64,000 nt of DNA. It comes from a candidate division WOR-3 bacterium. GTDB lineage: Bacteria > Hydrothermota > Tepidihabitantia > Tepidihabitantales > Tepidihabitantaceae. The stretch lies in contig JBDRTY010000002.1 of NCBI GenBank assembly GCA_039801085.1, positions 443,339 through 507,338 on the forward strand. Direction: 5' to 3'. Made by a program: the position numbers and the translations under genes. The notes beneath the pieces are model-generated. The model was not told the DNA's origin. It made no database searches and saw only the letters and a program-made list of their open reading frames with translations. This document shows, one piece after another, positions 14,888-25,729 of this stretch; within the stretch, counting starts at the first letter, position 1, and each line of letters begins with the position of its first letter.

Positions 14888-16644
14888 GTTGTTCTCAAGT
14901 TGAGGGTCGTGAAATAAAAATACATGCTTTACCGTTACGTCAGTTTATTTGTTTGTGGAGACCCCATCTTCGCTATGCCCTCGGGGCAGGTTTGACCAGC
15001 TTGTTTATTGCCCTTCTGGGTTTGCCCGGGCCGTTTCTTACCCGATTTGCAATTGATAAGGTCTTCCCGAACCGGAATATTCATCTTCTTACTCTTGTTG
15101 CAATTGGTTTATTGTTTCTTTCAGCAACCACCGCACTCAGTAGCTATATTAGCAGTCTGCTTATGTTCATATTTCGTTCCAAAGTCACAGTTCATATTCA
15201 GCAGAGGTTATTTGAACACATAGAACACTTAAATATGATATTTCATGATCGCACGAAAACGGGTGAATCAGTTTCAATTCTGACCGGTGACGTTTCCAAT
15301 CTGCAAGGGTTGATGGCAGATACCCTGGTTGCGTTTTCGCGGAATTTAGTTACCTTTATCATAGGAGTGATTACGCTTTGTTCACTTAACTGGAGGCTTG
15401 CACTCCTTGCCTTGGGAATCATGCCGCTATTTATCTACTCAACTTATGTGTTCTCCGGCCAAATTCGTAAGAAATCGGGGGCGGTTCAGAAGAATTTTGC
15501 TTGCCTCCTGAGTTTCTTATTCGGGTGGCTTTCAGCAATTTCGTTAATCAAGACGTTCTGGCTGGAAAAAGAAATTGCCATAAGGTTACGCAACCGACTT
15601 GAAGAATCATTTGCCATTAACCTCAGCTTCACTAAAACATTTCTCCTTTCAGGTTCTATCGCTATGTTCATCGGTAGTTTGGGAGCTATACTAATCCTGT
15701 GGTATGGAGGGCAGGAAATAATGAAGGGACGTCTTACCTTGGGTAGTTTTGTGGCATTTAATGCTATTTTGAACTATCTGTACACTCCGATTCAGGTTTT
15801 CATGGGTTTGAATTCCTCCATCCAGAAAGCCTTTGCTTCGCTGGAGAGAGTTTTTACTATCTATAATATTCCAGCAGAAAACGGCGACGCAAATATGCCC
15901 GTTCCTGCTGATAAAAGAATGGATATCTCTTTTGATAACGTAGTTTTTGGTTTTTTGGGTAAAAAACCGGTATTGCATAACATGTCATTTGAAATCAAAT
16001 ATGGGGAGAAAGTGGCGATCGTAAGCAGGTCGGGCAGTGGGAAGACAACTCTGGTCAAACTGCTGCTTAAGTTTTACACCCCTGAAAAAGGAAGGATAGG
16101 TATTGCGGGTATAGATATCAGGTCCATAAGAACTTCGGATCTGCGAAAGAAAATAGGGGTTGTCCACCAGAATGAGTATGTGCTTCCAGGAACAATGCGG
16201 GATAATGTCCGAATCGGTAAGCCCGACGCTTCAGATGATGAGCTTTTTCAAGCGCTCAGACATACCAATCTGTATGATTTCATAGTTGGTTTGCCTGCAG
16301 GGCTTGATACAGAAATTGGGGAGCGCGGAGTGGGGCTCTCTGACGGTGAGGTTCAGAGGTTGGCAATAAGCCGGGTAATTCTCAGGGATCCAGATATACT
16401 GATATTTGATGAGGCATTCTCAGAAATTGACCCACAGTCAGAATCTTTAATCCGGGAAGCTATATTCCAACTCTTCAGGGACAGGACAGTAATTTTCATC
16501 ACACACCGACTTTCTGATGTCGCCTGGGCGGAGCGCGTTATTTTCATTGATGCCGGAAGGTTTATTGGAACGGCTCCACATAATGAACTTCTGGCAACTC
16601 TTCATGACTATCGGGAATTCTGGGAAGCTAACAATGCGGGGTAA
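14884..16644 (+). CDS. ABC exporter, fused membrane and ATPase domains
   Basis: 586 residues: six transmembrane segments in the first 310 residues, then an ATPase domain with Walker A (VSRSGSGKTT), Walker B with the catalytic Glu (ILIFDEAFSEID) and H-loop (THRLSD). The signature is LSDGE, not LSGGQ. There is no N-terminal C39 peptidase, so leader removal would need another protease. GTG start overlaps the maturase stop (GTGA), so the two are coupled. Likely exports the island's peptide. AT-richer codon use than the exporters at 33101-36635. Confidence 0.85.
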   Translation: MSCSQVEGREIKIHALPLRQFICLWRPHLRYALGAGLTSLFIALLGLPGPFLTRFAIDKVFPNRNIHLLTLVAIGLLFLSATTALSSYISSLLMFIFRSKVTVHIQQRLFEHIEHLNMIFHDRTKTGESVSILTGDVSNLQGLMADTLVAFSRNLVTFIIGVITLCSLNWRLALLALGIMPLFIYSTYVFSGQIRKKSGAVQKNFACLLSFLFGWLSAISLIKTFWLEKEIAIRLRNRLEESFAINLSFTKTFLLSGSIAMFIGSLGAILILWYGGQEIMKGRLTLGSFVAFNAILNYLYTPIQVFMGLNSSIQKAFASLERVFTIYNIPAENGDANMPVPADKRMDISFDNVVFGFLGKKPVLHNMSFEIKYGEKVAIVSRSGSGKTTLVKLLLKFYTPEKGRIGIAGIDIRSIRTSDLRKKIGVVHQNEYVLPGTMRDNVRIGKPDASDDELFQALRHTNLYDFIVGLPAGLDTEIGERGVGLSDGEVQRLAISRVILRDPDILIFDEAFSEIDPQSESLIREAIFQLFRDRTVIFITHRLSDVAWAERVIFIDAGRFIGTAPHNELLATLHDYREFWEANNAG

Positions 16645-16646
16645 AT

Positions 16647-17114
16647 TTGTATAAAAGTTTCGCCATCTGCAATGCCATCGTCGGGTTGATGGGCATCGGT
16701 TTCTCGTTTCTCCAGAGACGCCACAACCGACTGATCTTCTGGTTGATGCTGGGCTCGGGGATTTCCTTAATTATCCCGCTTATTCATTTTCTGATTGGGT
16801 GTTGGCTGTATGACATCGGGTCTCCGATATGGAAGAGATGGGCGATGGATGGAACAGCCATTATTACTAATTTCTTTAAATATACTGGTTACTTTTTTAT
16901 CCAGTACATTTTGCTTGTTGGCGGTATGCTGGATTTGGTTTTAAAGAAACGGGCTGCGGAGAGGGAAAGGGAGTTTAGTATGTTTATGGAGCGGATAACC
17001 CGGGCCCGATTCCGGGACAGAGGTGCTCTTGACACACCTCCCCAGAGTTTTGATATCGGGGATAGAAAGGAACCGATACGGTATGATAAGGATGGGAGCG
17101 AAAATGGGGAATAG
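16647..17114 (+). CDS. Small membrane protein of the island, 155 residues
   Basis: Three hydrophobic segments (near residues 7-22, 30-55 and 78-97) followed by a charged cytoplasmic tail rich in Arg and Glu (LKKRAAEREREFSMFMERIT). No family recognised. TTG start lies 2 bp after the exporter stop, and its end overlaps the receptor gene by 11 bp, so it belongs to the same transcription unit. It may be an exporter accessory or immunity protein, which is only inferred from position. Confidence 0.6.
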   Translation: MYKSFAICNAIVGLMGIGFSFLQRRHNRLIFWLMLGSGISLIIPLIHFLIGCWLYDIGSPIWKRWAMDGTAIITNFFKYTGYFFIQYILLVGGMLDLVLKKRAAEREREFSMFMERITRARFRDRGALDTPPQSFDIGDRKEPIRYDKDGSENGE

Positions 17115-19502
17115 TGTTATTGTTTTCTTGGGTGTTATCGCGCTGCTGATTAGCGGCAGTTCTGTCCAGTCTGAAGTGCGGGGTTCGATCACCGGTAGTG
17201 TTTATGATATGGATCTGAAGGTGCCGATTGAGTATGCAACGGTAATACTTTACCAGCTGCCCGACAGTTCCCAGGTTACGGGGACAATAACAGGAAAGGA
17301 TGGGCGATTTATCATAACTGGAGTTAGGCCCGGAGAATACTACTTAGAGGTTTCATTCATCGGTTATCAGGTAAAAAGGCTTGAAAATATTCAGGTTGCG
17401 TCCAACGGAAGAGTTAATCTTGGCGACATTTACATCCGCCAGACCGCAGTACCGGTTGAAGAGGTTAGGATATTCGGAACCCGCCCGAAACTGACTTATC
17501 AGATCGACAGAAAGGTATTAAATGTTGCCCAGAGAGGTATTCCGCCGACAGGAACGGCGGTTGATGTTTTGAAGGATGCGCCGTCAGTAAAGGTTGATGC
17601 GGAGCGTAATATAACCTTGCGGGGAAGCAGTAATTTTACTGTCCTGATTGACAGTCGTCCAACGCTCCTTGAACCCAAGGAGGCGCTGGAACAGATTCCG
17701 GCGGTAAACATAGACCGGATTGAGATTATAACCAACCCGTCAGCAAAATATGAGGCAGAAGGAGTAACAGGGATAATCAATGTAATATTAAAGAAGCAGC
17801 GGCAACCGGGTTCAAGTGGACTCATTAATGCGAGTGGTGGACTTCCAGCAAGTTATAATGGGACCCTCTATCTGAATTACCGGCAGGGGATTTTTAGCGG
17901 TTACCTTGGTGCGAGGGCGGGTAGGACCCGGTTGACTCGGCGAGATGTGGAGCAGCGTGAGATTTACTCCGGTGATACGACATTTTACTTTGTCTCCAAA
18001 TCGCTTTTCCCCCGGGTTTTCTTTTTGTTAGGGGTCAATGGCGGTTTTTCTATGGAGTTTTCTCCACGAGACAAAACCAGTTTTGATGTCGGTATCGGCA
18101 GAATGGATACGGAAGGCAGGTGGGACACCGAAGTTTCGGAGTGGTCGAGCCTTAGCCCTGATACTGGTTATTATAACAGTGCGCGAAGACTCAGGCGCCC
18201 CGGACCGTATCATCTCTTCGGTTTTGAACAGGAGCACCGATTGGGCAAGCCTGGGCATAAGGTTCTCCTGCGAGCCGATTACTGTCGACGGTATGATGAT
18301 TATCTTTCCCGAACCGAGCGGCTTGACTCCAATAATCGTCGCACCAGCGGCTGGCAGGCAAGCCAGACCGGCAGGTTGAGCCTCACAAGAGTCCAGGTCG
18401 ACTATACACTTCCTTTTACCGAACAGAATCAGTTGGAGGCAGGATTGGGCAGCCGATTTGATGACGCCTTGAATGGCGATACCGTATCAGTTCTTGATAC
18501 TGCCACTGGTGAATATGAAATATTATCCCAATTCAGCCGTCAGAGTCATTATAACCTTAACACCAACTGGGCATACAGCACGTTTTCCGGAACCTGGGGT
18601 AATTTTGGCACCAAAATCGGGTTGCGAACGGAATTCTGGCTACAGACAGTTGCTGTTGCTGACAATGATACTTATCGGCTGAAAAGGCTTGACTTTTTCC
18701 CGACCCTGCATCTTTCCTATCAATTACCAAGGGGACAGCAGATGATGGCGAGTTATGCGCGCCGGATTAACCGACCGACTGCGCGCAACCTCCGGCCTTA
18801 TTTAATCTGGACGGACCCGAATACCAGGACTGAGGGAAACCCAGAACTGAAACCGGAGTTTGTCCACTCGTTTGACTTCGGCTACCTGTTGCCGATTGGC
18901 GGAAACCGGCTGTCTGCCGAGATTTATTATCGGATTACTCAGAACGCAATTGACCATATCCGTTCGGTTGATTCAGAAAATATAATAGTAAGTATCCCCC
19001 GGAATGTTGGCAGCTCCAGCGCGCTGGGGGGTGAATTCACATTTGACTTTAGCCCGCTCAGATGGTGGACGGTGAGCCTCACCGGCGAAATATATGACTA
19101 TCAGATAAAGCGGGGTGATTTCCCAAAAAGGGGTTTTATCTGGAGCGGTTCTATAGACAATCAGTTTCAACTGCCAACAAATACCCAGGGCCGGTTTCTT
19201 GTGTCTTACGATAGCCCGAAGGTTGATGCTCAGGGAACATAGGCTCTTTCTATAACACAAGTTTGACATTTAGCCATCAGTTTCTAAAAAGACGGTTGAA
19301 CCTGTTTCTTACCATATCCGACCCGCTACCACCAATCTGGTCAAGTTCATCTGAGGGCAAAGGTTTTAAACAGAGCGGATGGAGCTGGTTTGTGGGGTTT
19401 CGTGCCACTATCGGCTTGACCTATAACTTCAACAACTACCGCTTCCAGCGCCGCCGTTCTTTAGAGATTGAGCAGGAGTTGCAGCGGGAGAATACGGATT
19501 GA
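17104..19502 (+). pseudogene. TonB-receptor-like outer-membrane beta-barrel protein, frameshifted
   Basis: From the ATG at 17104 (GGGAG upstream): signal peptide (IVFLGVIALLISGSSVQS), carboxypeptidase-regulatory-like domain (GSITGSVYDMDLKVPIEYAT), plug (VDVLKDAPSVKVD, IEIITNPSAKYEAEG) and a barrel of the type common in Bacteroidetes next to RiPP loci. The frame stops at TAG 19240-19242, just after SYDSPKVDAQGT. The missing last strands continue in another frame (SFYNTSLTFSHQFLKRRLN) to 19502. A small indel near 19235-19250 therefore separates the final barrel strands. The product would be unable to complete its C-terminal strand. Confidence 0.8.
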
Positions 19503-19761
19503 ATTTGGATCGCAGCCCAAGTTGCGTCAATCAAATCCATCACCGGTGGTAATCTGTCTCTTGGGGGTATAAAGCACTGCTCACCGGAAAAATTATAAAC
19601 GCGCTGGCGAAATGTGCCGAGCATTCCGGTGGTGATCAGGGGGTGTGTTGGATCAACCCCCGGCTCATGAACTTAATTAGCATCAGAAGGTCAGGTATTG
19701 TGTGTCGGCTGCAGAGTCCGGGAATGAATGAGCAGTTCGATTGCTGTGCTGATTCATAGGA
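19503..19761. other. Non-coding stretch at the right end of the island
   Basis: About 260 bp with no credible gene, RNA or strong hairpin. It separates the broken receptor gene from the right repeat copy. Confidence 0.4.
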
Positions 19762-19839
19762 ATATCAAGGCTGGCTGTCAAGAAATACGCGCCGGTTTTG
19801 AGGGAAAACCGGGATTTTCTGGCTGCTGTTTTCGCTTGA
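19762..19839. repeat. Right copy of 78-bp direct repeat bounding the island
   Basis: Same orientation as 12801-12878, 73 of 78 bases identical. It keeps the CCGGTTTT/AAAACCGG hairpin, with one loop base changed (GAGGT to GAGGG), and the minus-strand TTGACA. Here the plus strand ends in CGCTTGACA, which could serve the SWIB-like gene downstream. Confidence 0.85.
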
Positions 19840-19942
19840 CAGAGGGAAGTTTCTGCTCACAATGATTATAATGCCTGTCGAAGCAGACAGGAGGAAGACG
19901 ATGGTTTTCAAACCGCCCGTAACGGGCAGAAAGGAGCAGTAA

Positions 19943-20224
19943 ATGCCGCGTGGACAAGCATTGATGAACCGCACCGTGAAGCTGACGGAGGCGATGCAGC
20001 CGGTCTTCGGTCCGGGGAAGACGATCAAGGTCCGGGATATCAACAAGAAGCTCTGGGCTTACATTAAGAAGCATAAGCTGATGACCGGCGAGGGACCGCT
20101 GATGAAGCGGAGCGTCAAGCTGACTCCGGAGCTGCAGGCGATCATGGGCAAGAAAGCCTCGGTCAAGGTCGGTGAAATGATGAAACTTCTCTGGAAATAC
20201 ATTAACGCCAATAATCTGTTCTAG
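19943..20224 (+). CDS. SWIB-like small basic protein
   Basis: 93 residues made of two similar halves. Each has VKLT, a short Gly-containing turn (FGPGKTIKV or GKKASVKV) and an aromatic helix (KKLWAYIKKHKLM or MKLLWKYINANNLF). This helix pattern is that of the SWIB/MDM2 fold, which is known in chlamydial and a few other bacterial small proteins. A normal SWIB domain is about 70 residues, so the two halves may together form one domain or an internal duplication. Very Lys-rich, so DNA or RNA binding is plausible. The ATG follows AAAGGAG by 5 nt. Confidence 0.6.
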   Translation: MPRGQALMNRTVKLTEAMQPVFGPGKTIKVRDINKKLWAYIKKHKLMTGEGPLMKRSVKLTPELQAIMGKKASVKVGEMMKLLWKYINANNLF

Positions 20225-20248
20225 TCCACAACTTCCCCCGGAGCAGTT

Positions 20249-20287
20249 AAGGCAGACCCCCGGCAGTCGGGGGTTCAGCCTTTTTAT
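20249..20287 (+). terminator. Rho-independent terminator after the SWIB-like gene
   Basis: Stem ACCCCCG / CGGGGGT with a 5-nt loop, extended by AAGGC pairing with GCCTT, followed by TTTTT. It separates the SWIB-like gene from the rRNA promoter. Confidence 0.75.
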
Positions 20288-20374
20288 TAGCCGAACCCCG
20301 GTGAGATTATTAAGTCTATTTTTTTGATAAAGTTAAAATAACGGAGCCGTCTGAAAATTTATTGTTTTTTCTGC

Positions 20375-20403
20375 TTGACAGGTAAGGCAGGATTTGTTAA
20401 TAT
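20375..20403 (+). promoter_or_regulatory. rRNA promoter
   Basis: TTGACA (20375-20380), 17-bp spacer, TAATAT (20398-20403), in an AT-rich upstream region typical of strong rRNA promoters. It lies about 68 bp before the 23S 5' end. Confidence 0.8.
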
Positions 20404-20430
20404 ATAGTTAGCCAAAATTTTTGAATATTT

Positions 20431-20442
20431 TGCTCTTTGACA
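20431..20442 (+). promoter_or_regulatory. boxA-like antitermination site
   Basis: TGCTCTTTGACA matches the boxA consensus (TGCTCTTTAACA) except one base and lies between the promoter and the 23S gene, where NusB-S10 antitermination signals normally sit. Confidence 0.55.
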
Positions 20443-20470
20443 ATTTGGAGAAGAGGCAGGCTGATATTCA

Positions 20471-23485
<3,015 letters not shown>

Positions 23486-23524
23486 TCAGTCTGCTTCTTC
23501 TCCTTAAATCTGGTCTGTAAGATT

Positions 23525-23640
23525 CCCGGCGGTGATACCGGAGGGGAAACACCTCTTCCCATACCGAACAGAGCCGTTAAGCCCTCCAGGGCCGATGGTA
23601 CTGCGCTGGCAACGGCGTGGGAGAGTAGGTCGCTGCCGGG
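23525..23640 (+). rRNA. 5S ribosomal RNA
   Basis: About 116 nt. The closing helix is CCCGGC (23525-23530) with GCCGGG (23635-23640). It contains the conserved CATACCGAACAGAG-like loop and GGTACTGC...GGGAGAGTAGGTCGC. It lies 39 bp after the 23S end and is followed by a T-rich run (TTTTTCTTTTT) that may end transcription. Confidence 0.95.
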
Positions 23641-23655
23641 TTTTTCTTTTTCTGT

Positions 23656-23683
23656 TTGACCGGCAGTCATTTCCGGGTAAATT
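23656..23683 (+). promoter_or_regulatory. Promoter of the SpoIID-like lipoprotein gene
   Basis: TTGACC (23656-23661), 16-bp spacer, TAAATT (23678-23683), 6 nt to the ATG at 23690. Leaderless architecture. Confidence 0.6.
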
Positions 23684-23689
23684 TCTTTG

Positions 23690-24853
23690 ATGCGGACGCC
23701 GGTTCCTGGATTAATTCTGGTGGTAATGATAATCGCCGGCTGTTATCAGCCGGTGGTTGTTTATCAACAGTCAGAGCACACTCCTGAACCGGTTCTGGTG
23801 CGGGTCCGACTGACCGTGCCGGATAGTGGAGTGGTGATTAGCGCCGAGCCGGAACTGCAGGTCAGGATTGGCGGCAGAGCCTGGAAATCAAAACGGGTGC
23901 GGGTGATTTTTCAACCTCGGGGATTCCGGCTGGCGGATGGCGATCTGCCGCCGCAGGTATTCCGGGATACAGCGGTGATTACCAGCGGTTCGGGACTGCT
24001 CCGGGTCGGCTCCCGGCGCTATCGGGGTGCGGTGTTAGTCTTTTTTCTGAGCGATTCAGGGCGGACAGTGGTTGTCAACCGGTTGCCGCTGGAGGAGTAT
24101 CTTTACAGTGTCGTTCCGTGTGAAATCGGTCCGGTCAATCCTGAAACCTACGAGGCGGTGAAGGCACAGGCGATGGCGGCGCGCAGTTTTACCCTGAGCC
24201 GGCTGGGCCGGCGGGAGGGGCTCGGTTATGATCTGTATGACAGCTACCTCCGGGATCAGGAGTACCGTGGTGCGGGTGCGGAGCTGGTGCTGGCAAGTCG
24301 GGCGGTTGATGAGACGCGCGGCGAGGTGCTGATGTATCAGAATGAAGTGGCGGAGGCGCTGTATCATGGCAACTGCGGCGGGGTAACTGCTGACGGCGCA
24401 AATCCCTCTCTGATCAGTGTCCGGGACAGTCCGGGCGCCGGCGGGCGTCCGTTCTGCAGCTGGAGCGACAACTTCTCCTGGCGGATGTCAATCGGACTTG
24501 ACAGCATTGAGCGCACCCTTGCCCGTCTGAGCGGCAGATCAGGCAGGGTCCGGGTGAAGGGTGTCCGGCTGATGAGGGATAATGAATCACACCGGGTGCA
24601 GAAACTTTATTTTAAGACGGACCGGGGAGAGCTGACAGTAAATGGAGCTGATTTCCGTCTTGCTCTCGGTCTCAAATCCACTTTTTTTGAACTCAGGATC
24701 AGTCGGGGCAGGGTGATTTTTGAGGGCAAAGGCTGGGGGCATGGGGTCGGGATGTGTCAGGATGGAGCAGTCGGGATGTCAAGGCTGGGGTATGATTACC
24801 GGCAGATACTGAAGCATTATTATCCCCGGCTGAAGCTGGGTAGGTGGTACTGA
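23690..24853 (+). CDS. SpoIID/LytB-domain lipoprotein
   Basis: 387 residues. An N-terminal lipoprotein signal ends at a lipobox (IIAGC, Cys about residue 18). A SpoIID domain follows with LPLEEYLYSVVPCEI, the characteristic EAVKAQAMAARSF, then ALYHGNCGGVTADG and the C-terminal GKGWGHGVGMCQDGAVGMS. SpoIID-type proteins are lytic transglycosylases of denuded glycan strands; outside spore-formers they act in wall turnover. The ATG at 23690 is preferred over the TTG just before it because of the promoter distance. Ends head-to-head with the arginine decarboxylase gene. Confidence 0.88.
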   Translation: MRTPVPGLILVVMIIAGCYQPVVVYQQSEHTPEPVLVRVRLTVPDSGVVISAEPELQVRIGGRAWKSKRVRVIFQPRGFRLADGDLPPQVFRDTAVITSGSGLLRVGSRRYRGAVLVFFLSDSGRTVVVNRLPLEEYLYSVVPCEIGPVNPETYEAVKAQAMAARSFTLSRLGRREGLGYDLYDSYLRDQEYRGAGAELVLASRAVDETRGEVLMYQNEVAEALYHGNCGGVTADGANPSLISVRDSPGAGGRPFCSWSDNFSWRMSIGLDSIERTLARLSGRSGRVRVKGVRLMRDNESHRVQKLYFKTDRGELTVNGADFRLALGLKSTFFELRISRGRVIFEGKGWGHGVGMCQDGAVGMSRLGYDYRQILKHYYPRLKLGRWY

Positions 24854-25447
24854 TCAGGTCTGGGATTCTTCTTCAGCAATTTCCTTTTCTTCCGGGGCAT
24901 CGGTAATAAAAACAGCGGCAGCCACAACAGTTGTCCACAGGCCGTTCTTGTTACCGATGGCGGTCTGGGTGATGTTCTGGGTGCGGACGATCTCCCGGGC
25001 GATCTTCCAGATCTCCTTGCGTTTGTCGTAGCTCAGATCCGGATCAAAGGGAACGCCGAGCGTGGTGGCAAGCATCTGAGCTGCCAGGTCCTCGGCGTAA
25101 TCGCCGGCGCGGTCCTCCCGTTCACCAAAGGAGTGATATTCGGACAGGTAACCGTAGCGGGAAGGGTCCTTGGGAATGGCGATACCCACCGAGGCGGAAA
25201 TCAGCCGGTGGGGTTCATTGGTAGCGTTGTCACTCATCACCACAAACAGGACCTGACCAGGTTTCAGCAGGTTGAGTCCGCGCTGACGGGAGATGATCCG
25301 GCAGTAGGGCGGGAAAATTGAAGATACCCGCACCAGATTGTAAGGTGCAATACCGGCGTCGCGCAGTGCCGCCTCAAAACTGGCAAGCCGTTCCCGGTGG
25401 ATACCGACTCCTTTGGTAAGAAAGACATAGCGGGGCAGGATGACCAT
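24854..25447 (-). CDS. Pyruvoyl-dependent arginine decarboxylase
   Basis: 197 residues of the PvlArgDC family, common in archaea and found in Chlamydiae and some other bacteria. It makes agmatine from arginine. The self-cleavage site is in NLVRVSSIFPP (about residues 38-48): cleavage between the two serines would generate the pyruvoyl group. Family motifs GVGIHRERLASFEAALRDAG and SASVGIAIP are present. ATG at 25447 has AAGGAGG 6 nt upstream. A tRNA-Ala gene lies 23 bp upstream on the same strand, so the mRNA is probably released from a tRNA-mRNA transcript. Confidence 0.92.
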   Translation of the reverse strand: MVILPRYVFLTKGVGIHRERLASFEAALRDAGIAPYNLVRVSSIFPPYCRIISRQRGLNLLKPGQVLFVVMSDNATNEPHRLISASVGIAIPKDPSRYGYLSEYHSFGEREDRAGDYAEDLAAQMLATTLGVPFDPDLSYDKRKEIWKIAREIVRTQNITQTAIGNKNGLWTTVVAAAVFITDAPEEKEIAEEESQT

Positions 25448-25470
25448 TTTCCCTCCTTAAAAATAAAAAG

Positions 25471-25543
25471 TGGAGCAGACCAGATTTGAACTGGCGACCT
25501 CCAGAGTGCGATTCTGGCGCTCTCCCAGCTGAGCTACTGCCCC
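25471..25543 (-). tRNA. tRNA-Ala (anticodon CGC)
   Basis: 73 nt cloverleaf. Acceptor GGGGCAG pairs with CTGCTCC, D-stem GCTC/GAGC, anticodon stem CCAGA/TCTGG with loop ATCGCAC (anticodon CGC, reading GCG), T-arm GCCAG/CTGGT around TTCAAAT. Discriminator A, CCA not encoded. It sits directly upstream of the arginine decarboxylase gene. Confidence 0.95.
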
Positions 25544-25587
25544 ACAGTTTTGAGGTGCCGGCTTCAAAGCCGTAACCTCCCGGGATA

Positions 25588-25615
25588 ATTATAATTCACC
25601 GGTTAGAATTGTAAA
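25588..25615 (-). promoter_or_regulatory. Promoter of tRNA-Ala and arginine decarboxylase
   Basis: Minus strand TTTACA (25615-25610), 16-bp spacer, TATAAT (25593-25588), about 44 nt before the mature tRNA 5' end. No separate promoter is obvious for the decarboxylase. Confidence 0.6.
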
Positions 25616-25660
25616 TCTCTGCTGACCGCTGTCAAGCGGATAGTTGAGACTGCAGAGCGG

Positions 25661-25689
25661 TTGACAGAAATAGCGATCCATGGTATGAT
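25661..25689 (+). promoter_or_regulatory. Promoter of secreted-protein gene at 25730
   Basis: TTGACA (25661-25666), 17-bp spacer, TATGAT (25684-25689), then about 40 nt with a perfect AAAGGAGGTG ribosome site 3 nt before the ATG. Unlike most housekeeping genes here it has a real 5' leader. Confidence 0.7.
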
Positions 25690-25729
25690 AAGCTGGTGGT
25701 GGTCTGCTGATAGCCAAAAGGAGGTGTCC

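Noticed and set aside
12801-19839. Island as an integrase-driven element with att sites
   Set aside because: No integrase, transposase, excisionase or tRNA gene at either end; the repeats may simply be a dispersed or duplicated intergenic module.
19842-19872. TTGACA in the right repeat plus TATAAT at 19867 as the SWIB gene promoter
   Set aside because: Spacer is 25 bp, too long; the SWIB promoter is not clear.
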